NCBI GenBank assembly: GCA_029263335.1 | Contig: JAJCXS010000250.1 | Coordinates: forward strand, 1 to 32,046 | Length of the DNA stretch: 32,046 nucleotides | Direction of reading: 5' to 3' | Source: Acidobacteriota bacterium | GTDB taxonomy: Bacteria > Acidobacteriota > UBA890 > WLXD01 | In this document: one piece after another, positions 31,240-32,046 of the stretch | How the letters are laid out: every line of letters begins with the position of its first letter | Numbering within the stretch: the stretch's first letter is position 1 | The notes under the pieces: generated by a model | The model's database searches: none | Seen by the model: the letters and a program-made list of their open reading frames with translations, nothing else | What the model was told of the DNA's origin: nothing | Position numbers and translations under genes: made by a program

Positions 31240-32027
31240 CACGGGTACTCACCGCCACGGTCATCATCGCCTCGCTACTGGTGGTGCTCTACCTGCCGCC
31301 GATCGCCTTCACGCTGGCCATGAGCCTCGTACTGCTGCTCGGCTGGAACGAATACAACGCACTGTGCCGCAAGTTGGATGTCAGCGTCGCGGCAGGCTCC
31401 GGCGGCCTCATCGCCATTGGCGTTGCGAGCTCCTTCGCCGCTGGCTCGAACACGGCGACGGTCGCACTCATGGTGGCCCTGCCGCTGCTGGCGCTGGCAA
31501 CACTGCGCGCCCACTTCACCGACCCCAAGGGTCTCGCCACGGCCACGGCGGCCGGTCTGGCCGGACTTGCCTGGTTGGCACTGCCTCTCGGCGCCCAGAT
31601 CGGCATACGGTACGAGTACCGTGGCGCTGCGTGGCTGCTGTTCCTGTATGCAGCAGTCGCCATCGGCGATTCGGCCGCGTACTACGGCGGCACGAAGTTC
31701 GGCAAGCATCGACTTGCCCCCGCGTTGTCGCCGAAGAAATCCATCGAGGGCTCTCTGTTCGGGCTGGCGGGCAGCGCCACGGCTGGGTTGATCGCCGCTC
31801 ACTGGCTCCCCGGTACCTCCTACCTCGAGGGCGCCATCGCAGCAGCCATCCTCGGCCTCGTGGGCCAGGCCGGTGATCTGATCGAGTCCGCGCTCAAACG
31901 CGCTGCGGGGCAGAAGGACTCCTCCGGCCTGCTTCCGGGCCACGGCGGCATTCTCGATCGCGTCGATGCGCACCTGCCGGCCGGAGCGCTCCTGTACGCC
32001 GCCCTGCGCGCTGGCTGGCTGAGCTAG
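31236..32027 (+). CDS. cdsA: Phosphatidate cytidylyltransferase
   Basis: CdsA makes CDP-diacylglycerol from phosphatidate and CTP, the branch point of phospholipid synthesis, in the inner membrane. The 263-residue protein has about eight hydrophobic segments and the family signature ESALKRAAGQKDSSGLLPGH followed by GGILDRVDAHLPAG, including the SxxKRxxxxKDxxxxxPGHGGxxDRxD pattern. The ATG at 31236 overlaps the galE stop (ATGA); an earlier in-frame start is less likely. In many bacteria cdsA follows uppS; here galE takes that place. The window ends 19 bases after the stop, so the next gene is not visible. Confidence 0.95.
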   Translation: MTRVLTATVIIASLLVVLYLPPIAFTLAMSLVLLLGWNEYNALCRKLDVSVAAGSGGLIAIGVASSFAAGSNTATVALMVALPLLALATLRAHFTDPKGLATATAAGLAGLAWLALPLGAQIGIRYEYRGAAWLLFLYAAVAIGDSAAYYGGTKFGKHRLAPALSPKKSIEGSLFGLAGSATAGLIAAHWLPGTSYLEGAIAAAILGLVGQAGDLIESALKRAAGQKDSSGLLPGHGGILDRVDAHLPAGALLYAALRAGWLS

Positions 32028-32046
32028 CAGGCGGCAAGCGCGGCGA

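Overview
The window is a gene-dense, high-GC (roughly two-thirds G+C by eye) chromosomal segment of a Gram-negative bacterium. It holds no mobile element, CRISPR array or rRNA, and no gene-free stretch longer than about 220 bases. LPS core and lipid A genes, bamD and several lipoprotein or Sec signals show a diderm cell. Several local gene orders recall deltaproteobacterial-type genomes (Desulfobacterota, Myxococcota, Binatota): gltX-rlmB-tRNA cluster-tuf, purD-purE, waaA-lpxK-lpxL-waaF-hldE1-waaC-ICMT, and def-fmt-rsmB-PASTA-rpe. That placement is an inference. Only two of six tRNA genes encode their 3' CCA, which argues against Gammaproteobacteria.

Layout, left part. Positions 1-4522 (minus strand) carry a glycan synthase-like GT2, gltX, rlmB, then tRNA-Thr(TGT), Tyr, Gly, Thr(GGT) and the start of tuf, with a good promoter just ahead of the tRNAs. 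A divergent GT-C type mannosyltransferase-like membrane protein (4451-5845, plus) appears to overlap the 5' end of the GT2 gene. It is followed by rpsU (minus) and by purD-purE (plus), which read away from rpsU. rlmN (minus) diverges from the LPS inner-core/lipid A run waaA-lpxK-lpxL-waaF-hldE1-waaC-ICMT (9202-16167), in which most genes overlap by ATGA.

Middle part. A small BON-domain lipoprotein (minus) diverges from an HD-GYP-type protein with a ribbon-helix-helix-like N-terminus and altered metal ligands. Next come glutamine-dependent NAD+ synthetase, a selenocysteine tRNA gene (selC, minus), a small coiled-coil protein, tRNA-Ala(GGC) with a clear intrinsic terminator, a 100-residue unknown protein, a secreted coiled-coil protein (minus) and a polyprenyl-phosphate glycosyltransferase (plus).

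Right part. A long minus-strand operon runs def-fmt-rsmB-PASTA protein-rpe-sugar epimerase-bamD-secreted duplicated-domain protein (29307 down to 22339). Divergent from it are truA and then galE-cdsA (plus), which are translationally coupled. The themes are translation and RNA modification (gltX, rlmB, rlmN, rsmB, fmt, def, truA, rpsU, tRNAs), envelope building (LPS core, CdsA, GalE, BamD, glycosyltransferases) and nucleotide/NAD synthesis.

I found no convincing new multi-gene system such as defence, secretion or phage. The items most worth a second look are the variant HD-GYP protein, the lone selC, the duplicated secreted protein, the overlapping divergent glycosyltransferase genes, and small regulatory motifs (a shared -10 element at rlmN/waaA and a 14-bp palindrome before galE).
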